Shown: positions 19,886 to 27,274 of the stretch, piece by piece
Numbering within the stretch: position 1 is the first letter of the stretch
Layout: the number at the start of each line of letters is the position of its first letter
Assembly: GCA_003427395.1 (NCBI GenBank)
Contig: BFEA01000301.1
Coordinates: 245,564 to 272,837 of the forward strand
Length of the DNA stretch: 27,274 bases
Direction of reading: 5' to 3'
DNA from: Chara braunii
Lineage: Eukaryota; Streptophyta; Charophyceae; Charales; Characeae
The notes under the pieces: model-generated
Databases searched by the model: none
Seen by the model: only the letters and a program-made list of their open reading frames with translations
Told to the model about the DNA's origin: nothing
Translations under genes and position numbers: made by a program

Positions 19886-20950
19886 TCCCCAACCAGTTAA
19901 ATCACACTTCCATCTGGTGCTCAACGTCTAACTACTCTTGGTCCAATTGTTACTAATGCATCTAAGGAAATGACCATCTGTTATATCAGCACTGCAGTCG
20001 AAGTACATGGAAACTGTTGTCCATATAATACCCCCAACACAACTCTGTATGACTTTTTGTCTCACTCTCTCGTCCCTTGTCTTCCTACAACTCACAATTG
20101 CGGAGGGACCCCCATCCAGCACCATCAACCTAGTGCAGGTTGATTGGTTATGACGCTTGCACTTGACTTTCATTGTAGCTGCTGAAGCATCAAGCTTTCA
20201 GTACTGCTCGACTGTGAAGGTCCCAACCACTATCCAAAGAAGCATCATGCCCGACTTGAGCATCGAACAACTAAATGAGTCCAAATCATGTTGCCTCTCT
20301 TCTTTATGCTGTGACTTTCATGCAAGGTCAGTCTTGGTCCAAATAAGTTGTGCAGACCCAATAGCCAACAGGCATAACCAGTTTCAAACTGCGTCCAAAG
20401 CCTAGTGCCGGCAATTTGGATCATTCAACTGTGTGAAGTAGCTGAAGGTGCAGGTTGGAATCTGATTGCTTGAGGAGGCCAAAATAATTTCACATAGCGT
20501 ACATCTTGTGGGACCCTACGTCCTGGTCACACAACTACGAAATTGGCTTTCCAGCCAACCGCTCTCCGATAACTACGTTGCAACAATATCGTCAGAAAGA
20601 CCAAAAGCTAACATCGTTCACTTAGGGCGGCCTAGAGCTAACATCATTAGCCTTATGTTGTTGCTGAGGGTCTGGGGTTTTTCAAATACTCAAAATAGTC
20701 ATATCAAAGGTATACCTACAAGTCTGCTAGTGGAGAGAACTGGCCTTGGCGGCATTGAATCAAGTTATCAACGGGTGGATGTTGCTGTCTGAGGTCTTGT
20801 GTGCATTCCAGAATTTCAGAAAAAGTTTTTCTCGTCATTTGTTTATTAATAATTTTAAGTTTCAGTTTATTCCTTTCTTGTTTTCAATTGTGTCTGACGT
20901 ATTTTCAATCAGTCTGGCTTATATTATCAACTTTTGTTCATTTCTGTTAG
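19886..20950. other. Unassigned region upstream of the PrimPol-like gene
   Basis: About 1.06 kb has no recognised gene. Composition changes here from the GC-rich retrotransposon/rDNA half to the AT-richer right half. The plus-strand frame 20466-20792 shows no familiar motif. The region could hold the promoter, 5' UTR or an upstream exon of the primase gene. A pyrimidine-rich stretch and TTCTGTTAG end it at 20950, which would serve as a splice acceptor. Confidence 0.5.
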
Positions 20951-21123
20951 GGATCGGCTTCCTTGGGAAGAACTATGAAAACTTTTTCAAAGGCAGATGT
21001 TGCGCTTGCTTATGTGAATGAACATGCCAAGTTCATATGCCCAGTCATTCTTGCATATGAGTTACAAAAGCCACTTTCGGGTTTCGAGTATGTTGTGATG
21101 GAGCGAGATGATTTTCTGATGCG
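20951..21123 (+). CDS. PRIMPOL: PrimPol-like exon 1 (N-terminal region)
   Basis: The frame reads MKTFSKADVALAYVNEH and later GFEYVVMERDDFLMR, comparable to the N-terminus of PrimPol (a TFxRQ-type segment, then a segment with an aromatic residue that ends in FxxRY). An ATG at 20975 is preceded in frame by TAG at 20948-20950, so it may be the initiator. That TAG is also a plausible splice acceptor (TTTCTGTTAG), leaving open an upstream exon. The donor is CG|GTGAAT at 21124, phase 2, and completes an Arg codon with the first G of exon 2. Confidence 0.75.
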
Positions 21124-24100
21124 GTGAATGAAGTACATCCAATAATGCTATACACCATTGCACAATATACTGCCATTTTCTTCAACCTCATTTTCTGCAA
21201 CCTTAATTTTTGTCATTTTTTTTTTGCAGCATACATCAATGATTATAAAACACTCTTGTATGATGGTTTATACTATACAGTTCTCATATAATGCAGACCA
21301 TAATGAGTCATAACTGCTACCAGATGGAATACTTATCCGATATTTTATTATACTAGTTTGTGTTTTTTTCTGCAGATTATGAACTCACCATTTTCTTTTC
21401 TGATTATATTTTGCAGGTACAAGGACATGAGTGATGGAGAACGTGTGTTTTATGAACTGATTCACCCTATGAGTCTACGTAGCATCTTGTTTGTGTCCAA
21501 AATGGAACATGAACATGTTCACCCGAATGCGAAGGACTTCCCAAAAAACTATCAATGCAGAAACCTCTCATGTGAAAGTTATTATTTGTACAGGGTTTAG
21601 GTTTATTATTTATTTCACTTATATGAGATATTATTTATATAATTCAGCCGACAAGTTGATATAAGCATTTCTGTTGTTTGTGTACTGCTTTCTCTGTCTG
21701 CAGCAAAATGAATGTCATCTATATTTCGATTTGGAATTTCCAACCTGTTTGAACCAGGAGAAAAATGGTGCTGCAATGGTTGACACATTGTTGATGGTGA
21801 CTATGAACCGGATAGCATCAGAGTTTCCTCATGCAGAACATGAGAGTGCATGGATACTTGAAACAGACTTATCAAGGGAGGAAAAATTCTCTACACATGT
21901 GCTGGTCAAAGTACCTGGCTTGGTATTCCGCAACAATCAGGAGTTGTTCCCTTTTGTGTCACAGGTAAACATTATGTACTCTATTCTGTTTGTAATTTTT
22001 TTTTTGCTCAATGACATTATTGGCATGTGATTTTTTTTTGCCTTTTTACCAACAAGATTTTTACTACCAACCTGTCACCTGCGTATCACGCCTGGGCTAC
22101 TCGTCCATGGGAAAAAAATACCGTCCCCGACAAAATTTACATGTATGTGGAGGTCTTGAAGCCGACATTGATTACTTCTCGTGGAAGGATGTACCAAACT
22201 TCACCCCTATCTAAGTTAGCATTCCTTACGTTCTCTCCCAGCCTTATCTCTTCCTGCTTGTCGAACACTTCACCACTTGTTTCCTCGCTCTCCGAATCGA
22301 CCTGTTCCCGCTTGAACTCACTTCTGAATCTGCGGATTCCAGGATACGTTTTGGTTTTTCCTGGTCTGGTGCATTTTCGCTTAAGCCCTAAACCCTAAAC
22401 CCTGGTACTACTAATTAGGCTTTCTCTTCGGTTTTGGGGTTCGCCTTCCTCTCCCGTTTTCTAAAGTGTGTTGCAGCCCTGTGCCTCTTTCCTCCTTCGC
22501 TTCCCCTTTCTAGTACCTTACCTTGCCTATCTTTTGTTTGTTGTCCCCTTCATTGCTCTGTTCCTCTCCTCCCTCGCTGCTTGCTTTTCTATTAATGTGC
22601 TGCTTTACCTTCTCATTCATACACCCTACACCCTCTGCACCTTTCTGCTTTGTTATATTTCTCTCATTCAAAAAGAAATTAAGAGTTTGTAGCGGGGTAG
22701 GTGTCGGATATAAGGGTGTTCGTGGGGGTAGTATGGTGTGGGTTGTTGGGGAGGAGTGTAGGGGTGTTAGGGAGGGAGGCTATGAGAGTGTTAATGGGGT
22801 TATTGGGGGCTCTCGAACTTTAAAAAAAAAACTTAAAGAAAAAGAAATGTAGGGTCTGGTAGATGCCGACCAGCCAGCGATTGGCTGCTCTGTCTCGGAC
22901 CAATCCAGGGCTACCAACGACCAGCATGAGTACTCTGTTGTTGGGCTGCTAGAGTGACTCCGAACCAGTTTCATGCAGCGTAATTGAATATATGTTAGCA
23001 GACTATCCTATGAGCACTTTCTATGGCATAATGTACGTTATGCAAAATCTTTTTTTTATCTTCCTCCTGAAGAGTCTGCTTCACGGCGCAGACGAAACGT
23101 GTCGAGGGTTTTGTTGTGTGCTCCGATTTGTGGAGTTTTCATATTGATTCTCGGAGTGGATTACTGTTTTTTTCAATACTTGTTGCATGCGTGACGAGGT
23201 GTCGCTGCAGATGGGTGAATCATACTACCTTTGTCCTCATGTTTGCATTGTCTTTGCCAGACTCTTACTTCTACCGCAATCTGAGGAGTCCCAAAACGCC
23301 CCGTTGGCAGCAAGTGTGAGAAAAGTCCTTCCTTTGTTGAAAATGGCAGCCTCATCAACTTCTTTCTTTTGTAGACTGAAAGATCAACAAACAATCTTGT
23401 GCCGTTATTCGTTTGAACAAGCAGATCTCGATATGCTTGAAATTTTGCCGTGTTGCTCTCTATCTGTTGACAAATCTGCTTCAACGCATTGAGCAAAATA
23501 TAAGTAGCAAACACCAATATGATAAGTCAACCTCACTATAAAATTTGAGTGTAAAATCAGGCAACAGAAATGAAAATTTTCATTTTTTTTAGGACTTAGG
23601 GATGCATTGAAAAAAAAAAAAAAACTTACTTCCAATAGAAATAAAAAGTAAATAAACTTCAATAACTAGTATGCTATGGCCTGAGGTTTATAACCTTTTT
23701 TTTTGTGCCACCAATCGGCCTCCCCGAGGCAATACTAAGCATGGGGCCATACCTCATGCCTTGCCCCATTATATACTTTACCCTACACCTATCCTTGGCA
23801 ACCCAATTGCCTCAAATAGGCTCATCAACCAAGGCAACGCCATCACAGTCGTGCAAATCACCCGACTGCATCATCATCAAAGAGCGAAGAAACAGTCGAG
23901 GCTGTAACCGCGGGGTACTGAGTTGTGCCATCTGGAAACAGACTGGGTTACCTACACACACAAAGAAACAGAAGCACACAGACGAGACAAACCAAAAAAC
24001 ACGTGCCGAGGACGACAGCTCCGCAGCTTTACTCAGTCGATCTGGATTGGAGATGGCAGCGCTGGCACCACGGCGTTGGCAACGGAAACTGAAACCGTCT

Positions 24101-24592
24101 ACGCGCACGTCCGGAACTCGCAGTAGAGCCACAGCAATACCGAGCTAAGGCATCCTGCCTTCTCGTATACGGAGGAAATGAGGGACAGAGCGACGTGCGC
24201 ATCTAGTATATACCCGATCGTTAGGTGCGCATCCATACGGTCCCCGCGGGCGAGTATGCCCTTGAAACCGACTGAAATCCGAAGGGCTACGTCACATCCG
24301 ATGGACGAAAATTGACGGTTGCTAGTCTCTGGCACCGCAAATTAATACACACTAAGTTACCGAGTTGATACATGCGGCTCGGTGCTAAAAAAACAGATGA
24401 CAGGGCACGGATGGTCCCGGGCTATAAAGATCGTGAAATGCAAACCCCCATCGAGCACGAGAGGGTATATTACATCTGAACGAGGCCCATATAATCCTCG
24501 AAACAAAACTTGCGCCCTTTAGAAAAAAACGAAGGCCCAAAGGCCTGCTTGGCAATCCGAGGCCCGAGTGGGACGAGAGAAGGTCCCAGCAC

Positions 24593-24624
<32 letters not shown>

Positions 24625-26862
24625 GAAAAAAACTATGTTATGCAGCAAAATAAACTGAACAACTTTTGCCTCAGCGTCACATCGAAATTCTTCACCAAAT
24701 TTAGAATAAAATTTAAAATTTAAAAATATTTATTGTTATTTTTATTTTTTTATTGTTTTTGGCCCGGCCAGGCAAGTGACCCCGGGCCACTCTGGTAGCC
24801 TAGAAAAAATCCGAAAAAAAACTATGTTGTGCAGAAAATTAAACTGAACAACTTTTTCCTCGGGCTCACATCGAAAATTCAAAATTCTTTGGCTAATTTG
24901 AAATATAAAATTAATAAATTGTATATTTTTTAATTTTTTAATATATTTTTTTATTGGCCCGGCTGGGCAAGTGGCCCGGGCCACTCTGATGGTCTGGCTA
25001 TATATTGTAAATTTAACAGTGTTTTTTCGTTACTTTTCTTTATGATCTACATATTGATGATATCGATCAAATGAAAAACGTGTTCATTACAGCTTACGCC
25101 AGGCGTGTTTCAAATGGAGGTTCGAAGCATGTAAGTGTTCTCTCATCTAGTTTCTATTTATTGTTATTTATTTGTTCTATTTTTTACTGCTACTTTTACT
25201 GCTGTTGAATCATTTAAAACTTCTATTTTTTGTAAGTACTGGCAAAATTATAGAATATTAAATCAATTTTTTTTAAGTTTTTTTTTTTTATAAATATTTT
25301 TTATTTAATTTTGCATTCAGAGAAAATGATTGATTCATGTGTCCGCCACCTTTTATTTACTTATTTCTTTTCGAAAGGGCTACTGCCTTGAGATATCACT
25401 GAGCTGATCGGTCCCATGTAATTTAAAAATATTGTTTCATTGAGTTGGTTCCATGAGAATCAGTAATGTGGATTTTAACTTCGGTCTAAATTTCAACAGT
25501 TCCTTCATTTGTTTCCATCACAATCAGTCATTTCCTTGCCTGCCTTCTGATGGCCCACCTGGCTGCTTGCTTGCCTGTTTGTTTGCGCACCTATCCACTT
25601 GCCTGTCTGCGTGGATACTTGTCTGCATAGGAACCAGCATGCCTGCCTACCTGCTTTGCCTGACTCCCCAAAGCCTGCCTGTGCGCTTGCCTGCCAGCTA
25701 GACACATATGTGTTCATGTCCAGGCAGGCTATGTTTAGGCACATATAAATTCGGAAAAAAATAACACTTCATAATGCAAACGATTTTTTGACTGATAGAC
25801 ATATTAGGTGACTACTATAGCTGTCAGCGTGCCTGCATACCGGGTTTGCCAACCTGCATAAAGGTTGGCTGACTGGCAGCCTGCGTATTTGTCGACCTAG
25901 TGCATGTTTGTCATTGCACTGCATGCCTGCCTTCCTGCTGGCCTGCCTCACTGCCTTCCTGTCAATCCACGTACCTGGTTGTTTGTCTGCATACTTGCTT
26001 GCCTGCCTATTTGCCTGCCCACCTGTCCACTTGTTTACTTGCGTGGCGACTTGTGTGCATAGCTACAAACATGCCTGCCTACCTCCCTTGTGTGATTGTG
26101 CAAAGTCTCCCTGCATGTGTGACTACCTGTCCAATTGCCTGATGCGTACCTGGTTGTTTGTCTGTATTTTCTTTCTCTATTCTTTGTTCCCTGCAGCAAA
26201 TCAAGAATCATACCAGATGTATATTCCTGAGTAAAACTTGCGAGCACAGTACCTCTGCAGCAGATTCCAATGATATTATAGAATGACCCCCCCCCCCTAA
26301 TTGTTTGATTTATAAATTGAATACAGCGAAGTTCGGACCGAATTTTGAGTTCTGTGGGGAATGCATCGAAGACACGGACCATCGAACAGGTTTTCAATGA
26401 TTATGATTACTCACCAACAAGCGTGCCGATAAAGATGACAACATCGTCATTCCCGCTCCTCGACGAGTTCATTCTGAAACTTGCAAATCAACACCCACTG
26501 CCTAGTGAAAAATGTAAGTTTTTGTTTTCTTTTTTTTTAGCTATACGAACCTACACTCCTTGTAGAAGATTATGAATTGATTACGACTGTTGGCAGACTC
26601 TCCAAGTGATGTTTTCTTGAATTAAATTTTGAAATTTTGAAACAGGTACAACTGATTTGAAATTATGGAACAAGTCCTTATGGTCTACCGTTGTAAGATG
26701 TTTTGGGAAGCTGTCCAACTAATTTCAATCTTTGCTTTCTTAAAATTGAAACAGGTACAATAAGAAATGTGAGTCTTTATGCAAGGGACCACAACATTGT
26801 TTATAGCATACAGAGAACGAGATATTGCAGCGTTGTTCAGCATCAACACGCTAAGAATAACG
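20951..26862 (+). CDS. PRIMPOL: PrimPol-like primase-polymerase gene (exons on +, one exon inverted; 3' end outside window)
   Basis: Five plus-strand exons and one minus-strand exon together show the layout of the eukaryotic archaeo-eukaryotic primase PrimPol. The order is the N-terminal helix region, motif I DxE (CHLYFDLEF), motif II SxH (KFSTHV), motif III hD (LFVDLSVY, then RLPFSTK) and the C-terminal SSFPLLDEFIL and YCSVVQHQHAKNN segments with zinc ligands Cys and His. PrimPol re-primes stalled replication forks in nucleus and organelles. Three features argue against a normal transcript: the motif III exon lies on the opposite strand, the exon 2 donor is ATGAGT rather than GTGAGT, and some 15-20 residues expected after motif III were not found. 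The last zinc ligands are beyond the window. The family call is secure; functionality is not. Confidence 0.85.
21417..21468 (+). CDS. PRIMPOL: PrimPol-like exon 2
   Basis: After the acceptor ATATTTTGCAG at 21416 the exon encodes YKDMSDGERVFYELIHP, which fits the PrimPol segment just before motif I (YK-M then YEVI). To keep the family spacing between YE and the Cys of CHLYF, the exon must end at 21468. The intron would then start ATGAGT, one base from the consensus GTGAGT. In-frame GT donors further on (21501, 21592) would add 8 to about 41 residues. The frame stays open to the TAG at 21598-21600. Confidence 0.7.
21704..21964 (+). CDS. PRIMPOL: PrimPol-like exon 3 (catalytic motifs I and II)
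   Basis: The acceptor is TGTCTGCAG at 21703 and the donor CAG|GTAAAC at 21965; both are canonical and phase 0, giving 87 codons. QNECHLYFDLEFP contains the DxE metal-binding pair (residues 9 and 11 of the exon). ETDLSREEKFSTHVLV contains the SxH motif that contacts incoming nucleotide in primases of this superfamily, with the characteristic S-x-EEKFS lead-in. VFRNNQELFPFVSQ at the end corresponds to the helix before motif III, and the minus-strand exon continues it (ICQQIE). Confidence 0.92.
21965..23268. other. Intronic region left of the inverted exon, with telomere-like motif
   Basis: No supported gene is present. A 17-base stretch CCCTAAACCCTAAACCC-type sequence lies at 22386-22402 (two and a half plant telomere repeats). 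A pyrimidine-rich stretch follows at 22440-22680, and a G/T-rich stretch at 22690-22810. The left breakpoint of the inverted exon should lie somewhere here or in 23269 and below. Confidence 0.5.
22386..22402 (+). repeat. Interstitial plant telomere repeat (telo-box)
   Basis: CCCTAAACCCTAAACCCT is two and a half units of CCCTAAA, the plant telomere repeat. The same motif (AAACCCTAA) is also a promoter element in plant genes, so its role here is open. Confidence 0.8.
23269..23475 (-). CDS. PRIMPOL: PrimPol-like exon 4 (catalytic motif III), inverted
   Basis: On the minus strand, GAAGCAG at 23476 is a splice acceptor and GAA|GTAAGA at 23268 an excellent donor. Between them lie 69 codons in phase 0: ICQQIESN, DLLVQTNNGTRLFVDLSVY with the catalytic Asp, KRKKLMRLPFSTKEG with the S-x-K segment that follows motif III in PrimPol, and LLPTGRF. 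Its start joins exon 3 (FVSQ) without a gap, and phases agree. It therefore belongs to the same gene but lies in reverse orientation. No other minus-strand PrimPol exon is visible nearby, so this is not a second complete copy. Confidence 0.9.
23476..24592. other. Unassigned intronic or inserted sequence
   Basis: I see no gene that can be supported. The stretch contains short A and T runs (23581-23626, 23694-23704). From about 23700 to 24580 it is more GC-rich than its surroundings, which suggests an inserted element, but neither end shows terminal repeats that I can identify. Confidence 0.4.
24593..24621 (+). repeat. Poly(A) run of 29
   Basis: An unbroken run of 29 A lies at the right edge of the GC-richer block 23700-24592 and directly before the first direct repeat unit. 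It could be the tail of a retroposed sequence on the plus strand. Confidence 0.8.
24622..24998. repeat. Tandem direct repeat, two units of ~185 bp
   Basis: Unit A (24622-24802) and unit B (24810-24998) both begin TCCGAAAAAAACTATGTT and run through AAACTGAACAACTTTT and TCACATCGAAA. Both end in a GC-rich stretch, GGCCCGGC-GGCAAGTG-CC-GGGCCACTCTG. That last part is itself an inverted repeat (GGCCCGG and CCGGGCC). The middle parts are AT-rich and differ by small indels. Confidence 0.85.
24999..25520. other. AT-rich intronic sequence
   Basis: The stretch is AT-rich without a supported gene. A short segment at 25091-25128 is flanked by ACAG and GTAAGT like a small exon. Its 38-base length would break the frame between exon 4 and exon 5, so I do not count it as coding. 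Confidence 0.4.
25540..26135. repeat. CTGC/TTGC-rich degenerate tetranucleotide blocks in direct duplication
   Basis: Two blocks (about 25557-25700 and 25975-26135) are built mostly from CCTG, CTTG and CTGC words and align with each other. For example GCGTGGATACTTGTCTGCATAG corresponds to GCGTGGCGACTTGTGTGCATAG, and both have ATGCCTGCCTACCT. Between them is a short hairpin GCCAACCT-GCATAA-AGGTTGGC at 25848-25869. This looks like an old microsatellite duplicated as a larger unit of about 425 bp. Confidence 0.75.
26327..26513 (+). CDS. PRIMPOL: PrimPol-like exon 5 (C-terminal half of the primase domain)
   Basis: The acceptor is TTGAATACAG at 26326 and the donor AAAT|GTAAGT at 26514, phase 1. 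The exon opens with RSSDRILSSVG, matching the RxSDxxRIL segment of PrimPol. It goes on to KMTTSSFPLLDEFILKLANQ, matching the SPYPxxDxFVLSxV segment between the catalytic core and the zinc region. A poly-C run (26287-26297) lies in the intron just before it. Confidence 0.85.
26755..26862 (+). CDS. PRIMPOL: PrimPol-like exon 6 (start of the zinc-binding region)
   Basis: The acceptor is AATTGAAACAG at 26754 and the donor ACG|GTGAGT at 26863. Joined in phase to exon 5 it gives EKCTIRNVSLYARDHN, then IVYSIQRTRYCSVVQHQHAKNN. This aligns with the PrimPol segment GIRxWxxF...LVYxIxxxRxCxNIGRxHKSNN. The Cys and the His seven residues later, the first two zinc ligands of the family, are kept. The usual NIGR between them reads SVVQ, and HKSNN reads HAKNN. 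The second Cys pair must be in a later exon outside the window. Confidence 0.8.
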
Positions 26863-27274
26863 GTGAGTTGATTTAAAAAAAAAAAAAATTTGTCTGAATT
26901 AATTATTAATTCTGACAAACACTCATCTCCAAGACCCCAACAAACACCAAACTTGGCACATACAGACCTTGACCACAAAGTACAACAGGGGAGGATTTTT
27001 ATTTTTTTATTATTTTTAATTGGTCCCCAAATGCACGTTTTAGTGTCGGGGAGGTTAAACCAGCAATTCCTTTCGTGATGTCTTGCCCGGGGCTCGTAAG
27101 CCCCTGGGGCGACCGGTATCCCGAGCTATAACGAGGCTGGGAGTACCAGACGCTCCCTTGCCACACCCCCCACGAGAATAACACGGAAGAAAAAAAATAT
27201 ATTAATAAAAGACATATAACAACAGGACTACGAAAAAAGAACAAGAAAAAAACTTGAAAGAAAAAAAAAAAAAA
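26863..27274. other. Intron after exon 6; no gene seen
   Basis: The stretch begins with the donor GTGAGT and holds A runs at 26875-26888 and at the right edge. A GC-rich block at about 27045-27180 contains the hairpin GGGGCT-CGTA-AGCCCC. No exon with the second zinc-ligand pair of PrimPol is visible. Confidence 0.5.

Noticed and set aside
22027-22220. Possible extra PrimPol exon in the intron after exon 3
   Set aside because: The frames here show no PrimPol motif, and exon 3 joins the inverted motif III exon without a gap, so no exon is needed.
25091-25128. Small exon-like segment with ACAG before and GTAAGT after
   Set aside because: Its 38 bases change the reading phase, and the frames it could give do not fit between PrimPol exons 4 and 5 without a stop.
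25540-26160. CRISPR-like array in the CTGC-rich region
   Set aside because: The repeats are degenerate tetranucleotides without conserved repeat and unique spacers, and the DNA is eukaryotic.
27045-27180. tRNA-derived SINE head on the minus strand
   Set aside because: There is a GC-rich hairpin and an A-rich flank, but no recognisable A box or B box.

Overview
The window is eukaryotic nuclear DNA, most likely from a streptophyte (a green plant or charophycean alga). The reasons are spliced genes with GT-AG introns, a plant-type telomere repeat (CCCTAAA) at 22386-22402, LINE-1-like retrotransposons with a C-terminal RT zinc-binding domain as in plant LINEs, and decay by C-to-T transitions, many in CG or CHG context. 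The species cannot be fixed from the sequence alone.

Positions 1-19885 are dominated by degenerate non-LTR retrotransposons, all on the minus strand. Copy 1 (1-7167, its 3' end lies outside the window) and copy 2 (7219 to about 16711) lie head to tail and carry the same parts in the same order: a 5' leader, a gag-like ORF1 with a zinc knuckle and a Pro/Arg-rich repeated region, then ORF2 with APE-type endonuclease, reverse transcriptase and RT zinc-binding domain. Both are dead. Copy 1 lost the ORF1/ORF2 boundary, which fused ORF1 in frame to the endonuclease. Copy 2 keeps the ORF2 start but lost the middle of the endonuclease. A 29-base T run at 7219-7247 looks like the poly(A) tail of copy 2, landed at the 5' end of copy 1. 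A third fragment (19345-19885) is a piece of ORF1.

Upstream of copy 2 on the same strand is a ribosomal DNA signature. The first ~108 nt of 18S rRNA (16853 down to 16746) is preceded by about 1.36 kb of GC-rich sequence without convincing genes. Beyond that is a CTCTTATAGGGG element (18220-18209) resembling the plant Pol I start site, and further upstream are degenerate tandem repeats (18944-19228). This reads as spacer repeats, Pol I promoter, 5' ETS, 18S start and then LINE. It could be an rDNA unit interrupted by the LINE, or a chimeric retrocopy.

From 20951 to 26862 lies a spliced gene for a PrimPol-type archaeo-eukaryotic primase. On the plus strand are exons for the N-terminus, catalytic motif I (DLE), motif II (STH), and the C-terminal part with the first two zinc ligands. 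The exon that must lie between them, with motif III (FVDLSVY), is at 23475-23269 on the MINUS strand. It has its own splice sites in matching phase. In this assembly the catalytic exon is inverted inside its gene. The gene runs off the right edge. Its large introns hold duplicated AT-rich and CTGC-rich repeats and no other gene I can support.
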